Positions 46,301 through 54,242 of a DNA stretch of 64,000 nucleotides are shown here, in pieces. Each line of letters begins with the position of its first letter. The stretch's first letter is position 1. The notes below the pieces were generated by a model that saw only the letters and a list, made by a program, of their open reading frames with translations, searched no databases and had not been told where the DNA came from. Position numbers and translations under genes: made by a program. The DNA is from Acidobacteriota bacterium (GTDB taxonomy: Bacteria; Zixibacteria; MSB-5A5; GN15; FEB-12), in the NCBI GenBank assembly GCA_035529075.1, contig DATKXK010000010.1, positions 1 through 64,000 on the forward strand. The letters are read 5' to 3'.

Positions 46301-49108
46301 ATGGCAAAGGCCTTTTGTAAACGATTCGTAATTTCCTGTCGGTTTCTGCTGCTTGCAGCCGGCCTGGTCTCCGGCCTGGCCTCCCCCGGCGTCGGGCAAA
46401 TGTATTTCGGCAAGAATAAGGTCCAGTATGCGCGGTTCGACTGGCAGGTGATGACGACCGAGCACTTCCGCGTCTACTTCTACCAGGCTGAGGTTGAAGT
46501 TGCCCGGATCGCGGCGCATACGGCAGAGGAGGCCTATCGTCCGCTGGCCGCCAGGTTCAACCTGGAGATAACGAAGAAGGTGCCGCTTATCGTGTATTCG
46601 GCGCCGGGGTACTTCTCGCAGACGAACGTGGTGCCCGGCCTGCTGCCGGAGTCGGTAGGCGGACTGACGGAGTTTCTCAAGGGGCGTGTGGTGGTTCCGT
46701 TCACCGGCTCCTACCACGATTTCAATCACGTGATCAAGCACGAGCTTGTACACGTCTTCATGCTTGCCAAGATCGATGCGCAGGTCAGCCGCCAGAGTCA
46801 CTTCCGGTACGGGTGGCCGCCGCTATGGTTCACCGAAGGTATCGCGGAGTACTGGTCCGAGGGATGGGATACGGAAGCCGACATGGTCATCAAGGACATG
46901 GTGCTCAACAACCGGTTGTATTCCATTTCGGACCTCTGGGCCGTGCAGGGAACGTACTACATGTACAAGCTGGGGCAGTCCATCTGTGCCTTCATAGACT
47001 CGGCCTACGGGCCGGACAAGCTCACCCTGATTTTCGAGAACTGGACCAAGGGCCGTCATTTTGAGGACATCGTGAGCCTCACTCTCGGGGAGGACCTCGA
47101 GCGGCTCTCGGAGGAATGGGAGTACTCGCTCAAGAAGAGGTATTTCCCCGAGATGGAGCGGTTTGGTTTGCCGAAGATGGAATCACGCCAGCTTACCTAT
47201 GGCAGGGTATCGCTCAAAGCGGTACCGGTCGAATGGGACGACGACAGCGGGCACACCGATTGGATTGTGTACATGGCCAACCGGATGGGTTACACCGGGC
47301 TGTACATGAAACCGCGGACCGACTCCGCGGAAGGCGTACGCACGCTCCTGAAAGGGGAGCGGTCGTCCCGGTTCGAATCGCTCCACCTGCTGCGCTCGGG
47401 GATCGACGCTACCGGCTCCGGGCTGATAGCGTTTTCGTCCTTCTCGAAGGGGCGCGACGTCATCTACCTTTACGACCTGAACGAGGGGAAAGTGACGCGT
47501 CGATACGAACTGCCGGAGTTGATCGCCGCCGTTTCACCGCGTTTTTCGCCCGACTGCGGGCGGCTCGTTTTTTCCGGCGTCAAGCGAAGCGGCTTCTCCG
47601 ACCTGTACGTTCTGAATCTCGCGACCGGTGAGTGCCGCGCTGTCACGGACGACGTCTACCATGACGTTGATCCGGTGTTCGGTCCGGACGGTGAGACGGT
47701 GGTGTTCGCGTCCAATCGCGGGACCGACGGACGCAACGGGGCCACCAACCTGTTCGAGGTCGGCGTGGAGACGGGAGAGCCGGTCCAGCTTACCTTCGGC
47801 CTGCACCGTGACATGACGCCTGAAACCTCTCCGCACGGAGTCTACTTTACGTCCGACCGCGGCGGCTCATACAACATTTTCCTGCTGTCCCGGGATGGTA
47901 CGATGACCCGCCAGTCAGTCTATGCTACCGGTGCTTTCGATCCCAGGCTGACGCCCGACGGCAAGAAACTCGTTTACACCGGTTACCAGGACATGGGGTA
48001 CAAGGTCTACGAGATGCCGCTGCCCGAGAATCCGGAACCGGTGGCGACCACAATTGCGCCGGGTATCGCCCAGTGGTATCCCGAGCGCATCGACTCAAAA
48101 ACCAGCCGGGCGTCCATCAGATATGACATCGAGTACTCGTTCGATATCGCCCAGTCCACCATTGGCTATGACCCGGTGTACGGTTCGCTGGGTGGTCTCC
48201 AGGGGATGGTTTCGGACATTCTCGGTGACCATGCCATCTACTTCGTCGTCACCAATACCGCTGATTCCAAGGATGACTTTCTCTCGTCGATCAACGCCGG
48301 CATCACCTACGTCAACCGGGAACGGCGGCTGAACTGGGGGGCTGGGCTGTTCCACCTGTATGACGAGTACTTCAACGACGTCGATCAGTTCTATGACCTG
48401 CGCCAGGCCGGCGCCTTCCTGCTGCTGAGCTACCCCGTGTCCAAGTTCTCGCGGTTTGACCTGGCCTCCTTTGCCCGCTACTGGCATAAAGACCGCCGGT
48501 ACGGGCTGGCGGATCGCGAGGCGTTCCTGGTCACCAACCAGATCAGCTGGGTCTACGACAACTCCCTGTGGGACGTGTCCGGGCCGATCGAGGGTCGGCG
48601 CATCAATCTCTCGTATGGGATCACGACCTCTCTCAGCGACGCGCGCAACTACAACCGGCTTGTCTCCACCGACGTCAGACACTATTTCCGCCTGGGCCGG
48701 TACTCCGCCCTGGCCAATCGGTTGTTCTGGTTCAGTTCGGCCGGCCTGGAGCCCCAGCGCATTTACTTTGGCGGGAGTTGGTCGTTTCGCGGCTTTGACC
48801 GCCGGGCTTTCTACAACCGCAACATCCTTTTCGCGTCGAACGAACTGCGCTTCCCGCTGATCGACAATCTGCAATTCGGCACACCCGTCGGCGGCCTGGA
48901 CTTCAGCGCCATCCGGGGCGCGCTGTTTTTCGACGTCGGCTCGGCATGGGATGACGAATTCGACCAGCTTCTCGGGTCGTTCGGCTGGGGCTTCCGCGTG
49001 AACCTCGGGTACGTCGTTCTGCTGCGGTTCGACTTCACCCGAACGACCGATTTCGAGACCATCAGCGGCAGAACCGACTTCGACTTCTTCTTCGGGTGGA
49101 ATTTCTGA
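46301..49108 (+). CDS. Gluzincin-like peptidase domain + PD40 propeller + Omp85 barrel protein
   Basis: The 935-residue precursor has a signal peptide (about 1-29, ending SPGVG). Residues 30-270 form a peptidase-MA-like domain with H147-E-L-V-H151 and E179 in WFTEGIAEY, a complete gluzincin zinc site. Residues about 330-590 are PD40/TolB propeller blades (VSPRFSPDCGRLVFSG, DVDPVFGPDGETVVFASNRG). From about 600 the strands and the end (YFGGSWSFRGFDRR; FFDVGSAWDDEF; LRFDFTRTTDF) match an Omp85/BamA-like barrel. It should span the outer membrane with its soluble domains in the periplasm. No POTRA domain is evident. The stop overlaps the next start. Confidence 0.88.
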   Translation: MAKAFCKRFVISCRFLLLAAGLVSGLASPGVGQMYFGKNKVQYARFDWQVMTTEHFRVYFYQAEVEVARIAAHTAEEAYRPLAARFNLEITKKVPLIVYSAPGYFSQTNVVPGLLPESVGGLTEFLKGRVVVPFTGSYHDFNHVIKHELVHVFMLAKIDAQVSRQSHFRYGWPPLWFTEGIAEYWSEGWDTEADMVIKDMVLNNRLYSISDLWAVQGTYYMYKLGQSICAFIDSAYGPDKLTLIFENWTKGRHFEDIVSLTLGEDLERLSEEWEYSLKKRYFPEMERFGLPKMESRQLTYGRVSLKAVPVEWDDDSGHTDWIVYMANRMGYTGLYMKPRTDSAEGVRTLLKGERSSRFESLHLLRSGIDATGSGLIAFSSFSKGRDVIYLYDLNEGKVTRRYELPELIAAVSPRFSPDCGRLVFSGVKRSGFSDLYVLNLATGECRAVTDDVYHDVDPVFGPDGETVVFASNRGTDGRNGATNLFEVGVETGEPVQLTFGLHRDMTPETSPHGVYFTSDRGGSYNIFLLSRDGTMTRQSVYATGAFDPRLTPDGKKLVYTGYQDMGYKVYEMPLPENPEPVATTIAPGIAQWYPERIDSKTSRASIRYDIEYSFDIAQSTIGYDPVYGSLGGLQGMVSDILGDHAIYFVVTNTADSKDDFLSSINAGITYVNRERRLNWGAGLFHLYDEYFNDVDQFYDLRQAGAFLLLSYPVSKFSRFDLASFARYWHKDRRYGLADREAFLVTNQISWVYDNSLWDVSGPIEGRRINLSYGITTSLSDARNYNRLVSTDVRHYFRLGRYSALANRLFWFSSAGLEPQRIYFGGSWSFRGFDRRAFYNRNILFASNELRFPLIDNLQFGTPVGGLDFSAIRGALFFDVGSAWDDEFDQLLGSFGWGFRVNLGYVVLLRFDFTRTTDFETISGRTDFDFFFGWNF

Positions 49109-50268
49109 TGGCGTCCGTGACCCGCGGTCTCTTTCTTCTGTGTCTGATAGTCCTGGTCGGCGGCTGCTCGGCCCGCTACCGGCTGGACAGAGACATGGTG
49201 TCCACCGGGTCACCCTGGCCGTTCGCCCGGGGCGGTAGCGAGGCTACGGGGGCGGTTACTCATCAGGCGTTTCGGGGCAAACTGGACGTCATCTGGAGCC
49301 GCCGTATGGGCGACAAACCGGCCGGTCCGCTGACCATCTACCACGAGGCTCTCATTTATCCGGGCACGAAAAAGAAAGCGCGGTTCTTCGATATCCGAAC
49401 GGGCCGTTCACTGGGGTCGCTCAAGACCAAGGGTGTAGCGCAGACCGGGCTGGTGATGCAGGATTCCCTGGCCTTCTTTGCCGTCGGTCCCAAGCCCAAC
49501 CGCTTATACGGCATAGACCTGGTCAACAGAAAAACCATTTGGAAAGCGTCTGTAAAGGATGCCGCACCGGGGCCGATAATAGTAAGTAACCGCCTGCTAA
49601 TAAGTTCCGGTGACGGGACGGTAGCCGCGTTTGACCCGGCCAGCGGCGAGCGCATCTGGCAGTTCTCTGCCGAGGGTAAGTTCATCGCATCCGCCGCCTA
49701 CGGAAACGGAAGGCTGTACCAGCCCGACGACCGTGGCCTGTTGCACGTTCTGTCACTGGACGACGGCCGCGAGATCATCGGTATCAAGACCGGGGGTCCG
49801 CTGGTCAACTGGGTGGCGGTGGGAGATCTGCTGTACGCCACGGACATGACGGGTCATGTCTACGCGATTGGACCGGAAACCGGTGAGATCGTCTGGCGTG
49901 CGGCGCTCGGTCAGCCTACCTGGACCTCGCCGGCGGCAGCAGGCGGACGGGTATTCGTCGGCCACAGTGCCGGTGAGCTGGTGGCGTTCGATGCCGTCAC
50001 CGGCGGACGGCTCTGGACCTTTGATGCCGGCGAGGTGATCAAGGCCTCGCCGCTGGTGATCGATGAGTACGTCGTGCTCGGTACGCTCGGTGGGAACCTG
50101 TTCCTTCTTGATGCGGCCGACGGCAGCGTGATCGCCAGCCAGAAGGTGAAGGGCGCGATCGCCTTTCCGCCCGTTACAGACGGTGAACGCGTGTTCGTGG
50201 CAACCCAGAAGGGTAGGGTGGTTTGTTTTGGAGAACGTTATGAGCAGCACAAGCAGACCGATCACTGA
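49108..50268 (+). CDS. BamB-like PQQ-repeat beta-propeller lipoprotein
   Basis: The 386-residue precursor has a lipoprotein signal ending VLVGGC (Cys20). The mature part is made of PQQ-type blades (TVAAFDPASGERIWQF, VYAIGPETGEIVWRAA, LVAFDAVTGGRLWTFDAG), the fold of BamB. BamB is the lipoprotein partner of the Omp85 protein BamA, and this gene follows an Omp85-type gene with a one-base TGATG overlap. A partnership is therefore a reasonable inference. ATG at 49108 is preferred over GTG at 49096. The end overlaps the next gene by 29 bases. Confidence 0.88.
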   Translation: MASVTRGLFLLCLIVLVGGCSARYRLDRDMVSTGSPWPFARGGSEATGAVTHQAFRGKLDVIWSRRMGDKPAGPLTIYHEALIYPGTKKKARFFDIRTGRSLGSLKTKGVAQTGLVMQDSLAFFAVGPKPNRLYGIDLVNRKTIWKASVKDAAPGPIIVSNRLLISSGDGTVAAFDPASGERIWQFSAEGKFIASAAYGNGRLYQPDDRGLLHVLSLDDGREIIGIKTGGPLVNWVAVGDLLYATDMTGHVYAIGPETGEIVWRAALGQPTWTSPAAAGGRVFVGHSAGELVAFDAVTGGRLWTFDAGEVIKASPLVIDEYVVLGTLGGNLFLLDAADGSVIASQKVKGAIAFPPVTDGERVFVATQKGRVVCFGERYEQHKQTDH

Positions 50269-52456
50269 GTCTTCTCTCAACAAGGACCTGAATGACATCG
50301 CCCACGCCCTGATCAGGGAACTGGCCACGGCGTGCCGGAAGATGGCGATCTACGGCCCGGGCCATCCGCTGTCGATCAAAGCGCTGGACAAACCGTTCCT
50401 CGTTCTCGGCAGCATCTTCAGGTACAAACGGTACATCAACCTGAACGTGCAAAAGGGGTGTCTCTACGCGCTGAACATCGGCGTAAAGGACACCGTATTC
50501 AGTGCCCAGATACTTCAGTATATGCAGCTTCTCGACATCGGCGCTCTCCTGTTCGACCGTATCGTTACACCCGATGAGTTCGCGGTTTTCGTGGAGAACG
50601 CCGTTCGCAGGGACAGCCTTTATGACCCCAATTTCAATGTGGCGGCCTGCCTGAGCGAAAACGGTATCGCGAGTATCCAGGTCAACTCAGAAGACGCCTT
50701 CGGGCTTTTTGAGCGCGGCAGACAGTACCGGGGAGAGTTCGAAGGCGATTACTCGGTAAGGCGGTTTGTGCTCGATCAGCTCGGCAGCGACCTGGTGACG
50801 CTGGCCAGAGCCTACGCTGCGACGGACGAACAGCTACTCTCCATGGGCATCGATTTCGACGCCGACATTGTCAGGTACCTGATCCCGGAACGAGTGGCGT
50901 CAGTCGATGCCGGGACGATCCGGGCGGCCCTCACGTCGCTGGTGGATAAGATCAACTCGGTGCCGTCGGACCAGCGGCAGGGGGACGATGCGGTAAACGA
51001 CTACCTCACGATGTTTCGCCTGGTCGAGTACCATCCCGACCGGGAACAAATCGTGCAGAACCTCGATGACAGCCTGGTGCGCAACGGCGCACGCGGCCAC
51101 GAGCCTGACCCGGCCAGCGCCACGGGGACTATCAAGAGCGAATCGCTCAGCCGCGTTGAACGGCTCCTGGACAGGTTCTTTGCCGTCGACAGCAGAGACT
51201 ACCGCGTGTCCGACTTTGCCGATGCCTTCCGCCGGCTGATGACGACCGGTCAGCGCGAGAAGGCCGAAGACGTGATCGTGCGACTGATGGACCTGATGAG
51301 TTCGCCGGAACCTGATTTCCGGCAGAAGGCCCTGAGTCTTCTTACCACCGTGTTCACCACGCTCAACCTGGTCACCGACGAACCGGTCATGGCATTTGCC
51401 GTCAAGAACGTGGCCCAGCGCGTCAGGGATCGCCGGGAGACGTATGAATACTCCGAGCTGGTCTGGAAGCTGTTCGAGAAGTGCCTGGACAACAATCGGT
51501 GCGCCTACCTGGTCGACATCACGACCGCAATGGCCACGCGCCGCCAGGTGGAAGATGATGTTACGGTGTACGATTCCATGGCCGTCAAGAATGCGTTTGA
51601 GCACATTAACCAGCGCGACGTGATAGACAAGCTCGTCTCCGACCTGGTCAAGTCCCGGGGCGAAGAGGCGACCGAGTTGAAATCGACGCTGGTGGCGATT
51701 TGCTCCGAAGAGGTGGCGCTCACTCTGGCGTCTATTATGTCTCATTCCGAACGGAACGTACGCCAGCAGGCGCTCAAGATTCTCGCCGAGCTGGGCAAAG
51801 CCTCGCTGAAGGTCTTCACCCGGATTCTCGTAAACGACAGTTACTTCGAGCGCGACCCCGGACGCCACGAGCTTGCCGACGAGCGGTGGTACGTGGTGCG
51901 CAACTCCATCTTCGTGCTCGGTTCGCTGGGCGACCCCGAGGGGATCATGCCCCTGCGCCTGCGTCTGTCCGACAGTGACGTGCGCGTCAGACGCGAAATT
52001 GTGCGCGCCCTGGAGAAAATCGGGAGTGAAGAAGCGGTCGACTGCCTGATCTTCATCGCCGAAGATCCGGTCACGGAAATCCGGGAATCGGCGATTATCG
52101 CCATCGGATTGATCGGCACCGCCGACACCGCTCCACTGCTCATTGACCTCGTACGCCGCACCAGGAGCGACGCCTTCAAGTGTGTGACGGCCCTGGGCAA
52201 ACTGGGCGGTGACGAAGCCCGAGCCTTTCTCTGCAACCTGCTTGAAGACGAAAAAGCGCTTACCGAACTGGCCGGGGGAAGGGTTTCCAGGGAAGACCTG
52301 CGGGTCGCCGTGGTCCGGGCGCTCGGACAAATCGGTGACAAGACCGCCATTGCCAAAATCCAGGCATTCCGGGCCCGTCAGTCTGCCACCCAGAAAATGT
52401 TCTTTAAGAACTCCTCCATCAACAAAGCCATAGACGAAGTCCTCTCCAGGCAGTAA
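50240..52456 (+). CDS. HEAT-repeat scaffold protein
   Basis: The 738-residue protein lacks a signal peptide and membrane segments. The N-terminal third is helical and unfamiliar. From about residue 490 HEAT/PBS-lyase-like repeats appear (RQQALKILAELGKASL; VRREIVRALEKIGSEEAVDCLIFIAED; ESAIIAIGLIGTADTAPLLIDLV; AVVRALGQIGDKTAI). Such repeats bind proteins. ATG at 50240 follows GGAG and lies inside the end of the PQQ lipoprotein gene, so the three genes look like one operon. A cytosolic scaffold or regulator linked to the envelope proteins is possible. Confidence 0.8.
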   Translation: MSSTSRPITESSLNKDLNDIAHALIRELATACRKMAIYGPGHPLSIKALDKPFLVLGSIFRYKRYINLNVQKGCLYALNIGVKDTVFSAQILQYMQLLDIGALLFDRIVTPDEFAVFVENAVRRDSLYDPNFNVAACLSENGIASIQVNSEDAFGLFERGRQYRGEFEGDYSVRRFVLDQLGSDLVTLARAYAATDEQLLSMGIDFDADIVRYLIPERVASVDAGTIRAALTSLVDKINSVPSDQRQGDDAVNDYLTMFRLVEYHPDREQIVQNLDDSLVRNGARGHEPDPASATGTIKSESLSRVERLLDRFFAVDSRDYRVSDFADAFRRLMTTGQREKAEDVIVRLMDLMSSPEPDFRQKALSLLTTVFTTLNLVTDEPVMAFAVKNVAQRVRDRRETYEYSELVWKLFEKCLDNNRCAYLVDITTAMATRRQVEDDVTVYDSMAVKNAFEHINQRDVIDKLVSDLVKSRGEEATELKSTLVAICSEEVALTLASIMSHSERNVRQQALKILAELGKASLKVFTRILVNDSYFERDPGRHELADERWYVVRNSIFVLGSLGDPEGIMPLRLRLSDSDVRVRREIVRALEKIGSEEAVDCLIFIAEDPVTEIRESAIIAIGLIGTADTAPLLIDLVRRTRSDAFKCVTALGKLGGDEARAFLCNLLEDEKALTELAGGRVSREDLRVAVVRALGQIGDKTAIAKIQAFRARQSATQKMFFKNSSINKAIDEVLSRQ

Positions 52457-52482
52457 TTGGGCTATAAGTCCGCCCGCGCCAT

Positions 52483-52553
52483 TTTGGCATAATCATGCCA
52501 AATCGACATCTATATCTGCCATATTGACTGCCACATTATGCCATAGCGGCATA
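52483..52553 (+). promoter_or_regulatory. Palindromic upstream sites before hsp20
   Basis: TTTGGCAT-AATC-ATGCCAAA at 52483-52502 is a perfect eight-base inverted repeat, and TATGCC-ATAGC-GGCATA at 52537-52553 is a second one. TGCCA also recurs at 52497, 52517, 52529 and 52539, with spacings of 20, 12 and 10 bases, near whole helical turns. They lie about 90-160 bases before the predicted start of transcription, the usual place for binding sites of a sigma-54 activator. Confidence 0.6.
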
Positions 52554-52617
52554 TCATCTGACTGCTCATTGTCAGTTCGAATCCTTAACTCGTTGACAAA
52601 ACACAACTTGAAAGCTT

Positions 52618-52634
52618 CGGCACGACACGTGCTT
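52618..52634 (+). promoter_or_regulatory. Sigma-54 promoter of hsp20
   Basis: CGGCACG-ACAC-GTGCT matches the sigma-54 consensus TGGCACG-N4-TTGCW with two mismatches, and the invariant GG (52619-52620) and GC (52631-52632) have the required 10-base separation. Transcription would start near 52644 and the ATG is at 52694. TTGACA at 52593 has no usable -10, and no CIRCE or sigma-32 box is seen. Confidence 0.65.
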
Positions 52635-52693
52635 TTAATTCGGCTGACGTGAACAGGCAAACGAAAACAATGAATAGCAGGAGGAAAGAAACA

Positions 52694-53137
52694 ATGACGT
52701 ACCTGACTGTAAAACCGAATCGGAACGGGTTGAGCAGAGTGTTCGACAGCTTTATTGGCGACATGTTCAGCCTTCCGGCCGTCCGCTCGATGGCCGACGC
52801 TGACGGCGACTTTTCGCCGCGGGTCAATGTCCACGAGAGCAAGGACAGTGTGGCTCTGACTTTCGAGCTTCCCGGTATGAAGAAGGACGACATCAAGGTA
52901 ACCGTGCAGGACGGTAACCTGACGGTTTCCGGCCGCAGGGAGTTCAAGTCCGAGGACAAGGACGGGGACTACGTTCGGTGCGAGATTCGCTCGGGTTCGT
53001 TCAGCCGCTCATTCACGCTGCCGGACTCGGTCGACGCCGAGAAGATCAAGGCCGACTACAAGGATGGTCTGCTCGAGGTCTCGCTGGCTCGACGCGAAGA
53101 ACTCAAGCCGAAAGAGATCGAAGTAAAGGTCTCGTAA
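52694..53137 (+). CDS. Hsp20/alpha-crystallin small heat shock protein
   Basis: The 147-residue chaperone has the alpha-crystallin domain at about residues 38-130: NVHESKDSVALTFELPGMKKDDIKV, DGNLTVSGRREF, GSFSRSFTLPDSVDAEKIKADYKDGLLEVSL. It holds unfolding proteins for the ClpB/DnaK machinery. AGGAGG at 52679-52684 sets the start at 52694 rather than the earlier in-frame ATG at 52649. It leads a cluster with dnaJ-like and clpB genes. Confidence 0.95.
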   Translation: MTYLTVKPNRNGLSRVFDSFIGDMFSLPAVRSMADADGDFSPRVNVHESKDSVALTFELPGMKKDDIKVTVQDGNLTVSGRREFKSEDKDGDYVRCEIRSGSFSRSFTLPDSVDAEKIKADYKDGLLEVSLARREELKPKEIEVKVS

Positions 53138-53179
53138 GTGATTGACAGGCAACAGACCTGTCAGGCTGGTTGTAGCGGA

Positions 53180-53208
53180 GGGCTGGTCGGCAAGACCAGC
53201 CCTTTTTT
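53180..53208 (+). terminator. Terminator between hsp20 and the dnaJ-like gene
   Basis: GGGCTGGTC and GACCAGCCC form a perfect nine-base stem with a five-base loop, followed by six T residues. It separates hsp20 from the next two genes, which then need read-through or their own promoter. Confidence 0.9.
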
Positions 53209-53285
53209 GCGCCGTACAAGCGGCGCGCCGCGAGTCGGTTCGGCAGGTCCGGAGGCTGGTAATGACGTAAAGGAGGTGATGTGAA

Positions 53286-54233
53286 ATGGCCAAGGACTAT
53301 TACAAAGCGCTCGGCGTGAGCGAGGACGCCACGCTGGATGAGATTAAGCGGCAGTATCGTAAGCTGGCCAAGAAGCATCATCCTGACCACAACAAGGGGG
53401 ACAAGGATGCTGAGGCGAGATTCAAGGACATCAGCGAGGCGTATGAAGTCCTCAAGGATGAAAACAAGCGGGCTGAGTACGACGCCCTGCGCAAGTATGG
53501 AGCTTTCGCCGGCGCCACCCACGCCGGTGGGTTCGATCCCGGTGCCTTTGGCGGCGGGTTTGACTTCTCGCCCTTCGGCAAGTCCGGCCGATGGACTTTC
53601 CGAAGCGGCGGCGGTGCCGCTCCGGACGACCTGGGTGACCTGAACGACATTCTCGCATCGCTGTTCAGCCGCGGCGCGGGTCCTGCAAAAGGTCCCGGCC
53701 ACGAGTTCGGACGCCAGGGCGGGCCCAGGGCGGGCGCGGACCTTGTCGCGCGGCTGACAATTTCGTTTCTTGAAGCTGTCAACGGCACGACAAGAATGCT
53801 CTCGCTGCCGTCCTCCGGTAAGAAGCTTTCGGTGAAAATACCGGCCGGTATTGACGACGGCGGCAGGATTCGTCTGCGAGGCCAGGGGGAACCGGGCCTG
53901 TACGGCGGACCGAACGGAGATCTGATAGTAACGGTGATTGTGATGCCGCATCAGCAGTTCACACGCAAGGGTAACGACATCTACAGCTCGGTGGAAATCT
54001 CGTTTGTCGAGGCTGTCACCGGCTGCAGTAGACAGGTAAAGACTCTTACCAAGACGGTCTCGCTGACCATTCCGGCCGGCACGCAGCCCGGCACGCGGCT
54101 TCGCCTGAAGGGCATGGGTCTGGCGGTGGGCGCCGTGCGGGGTGACCAGTATGTCGAGGTCAAGGTGAAGATCCCGAAGACGCTTACGGCCCGGCAGCGG
54201 AAGCTGCTGGAAGATTTTGAGAAAGACGAGTAA
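53286..54233 (+). CDS. CbpA-type DnaJ-like co-chaperone
   Basis: The 315-residue protein has a J domain at residues 1-70 with the HPD motif (KKHHPDHNKGD), a Gly/Phe-rich linker (FDPGAFGGGFDFSPFG) and two C-terminal beta domains (RMLSLPSSGKKLSVKIPAGIDDGGRIRLRGQG). The cysteine zinc domain of DnaJ is absent, so it is the CbpA/DjlA-like class B type. It would stimulate DnaK. AGGAGG precedes the ATG. clpB follows nine bases after it. Confidence 0.94.
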   Translation: MAKDYYKALGVSEDATLDEIKRQYRKLAKKHHPDHNKGDKDAEARFKDISEAYEVLKDENKRAEYDALRKYGAFAGATHAGGFDPGAFGGGFDFSPFGKSGRWTFRSGGGAAPDDLGDLNDILASLFSRGAGPAKGPGHEFGRQGGPRAGADLVARLTISFLEAVNGTTRMLSLPSSGKKLSVKIPAGIDDGGRIRLRGQGEPGLYGGPNGDLIVTVIVMPHQQFTRKGNDIYSSVEISFVEAVTGCSRQVKTLTKTVSLTIPAGTQPGTRLRLKGMGLAVGAVRGDQYVEVKVKIPKTLTARQRKLLEDFEKDE

Positions 54234-54242
54234 GGCAGGTGA

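Noticed and set aside
50900..52330. A 476-codon minus-strand open frame opposite the HEAT-repeat gene
   Set aside because: The plus strand has clear HEAT repeats; the antisense frame is a shadow.
52485..52500. TGGCAT-N4-ATGCCA read as a sigma-54 promoter
   Set aside because: The GG and GC are one base too close, and the element is a perfect palindrome, so it fits a protein binding site better.
52593..52621. TTGACA at 52593 as a sigma-70 promoter of hsp20
   Set aside because: The bases 17 positions downstream (TTCGGC) do not resemble a -10 box.
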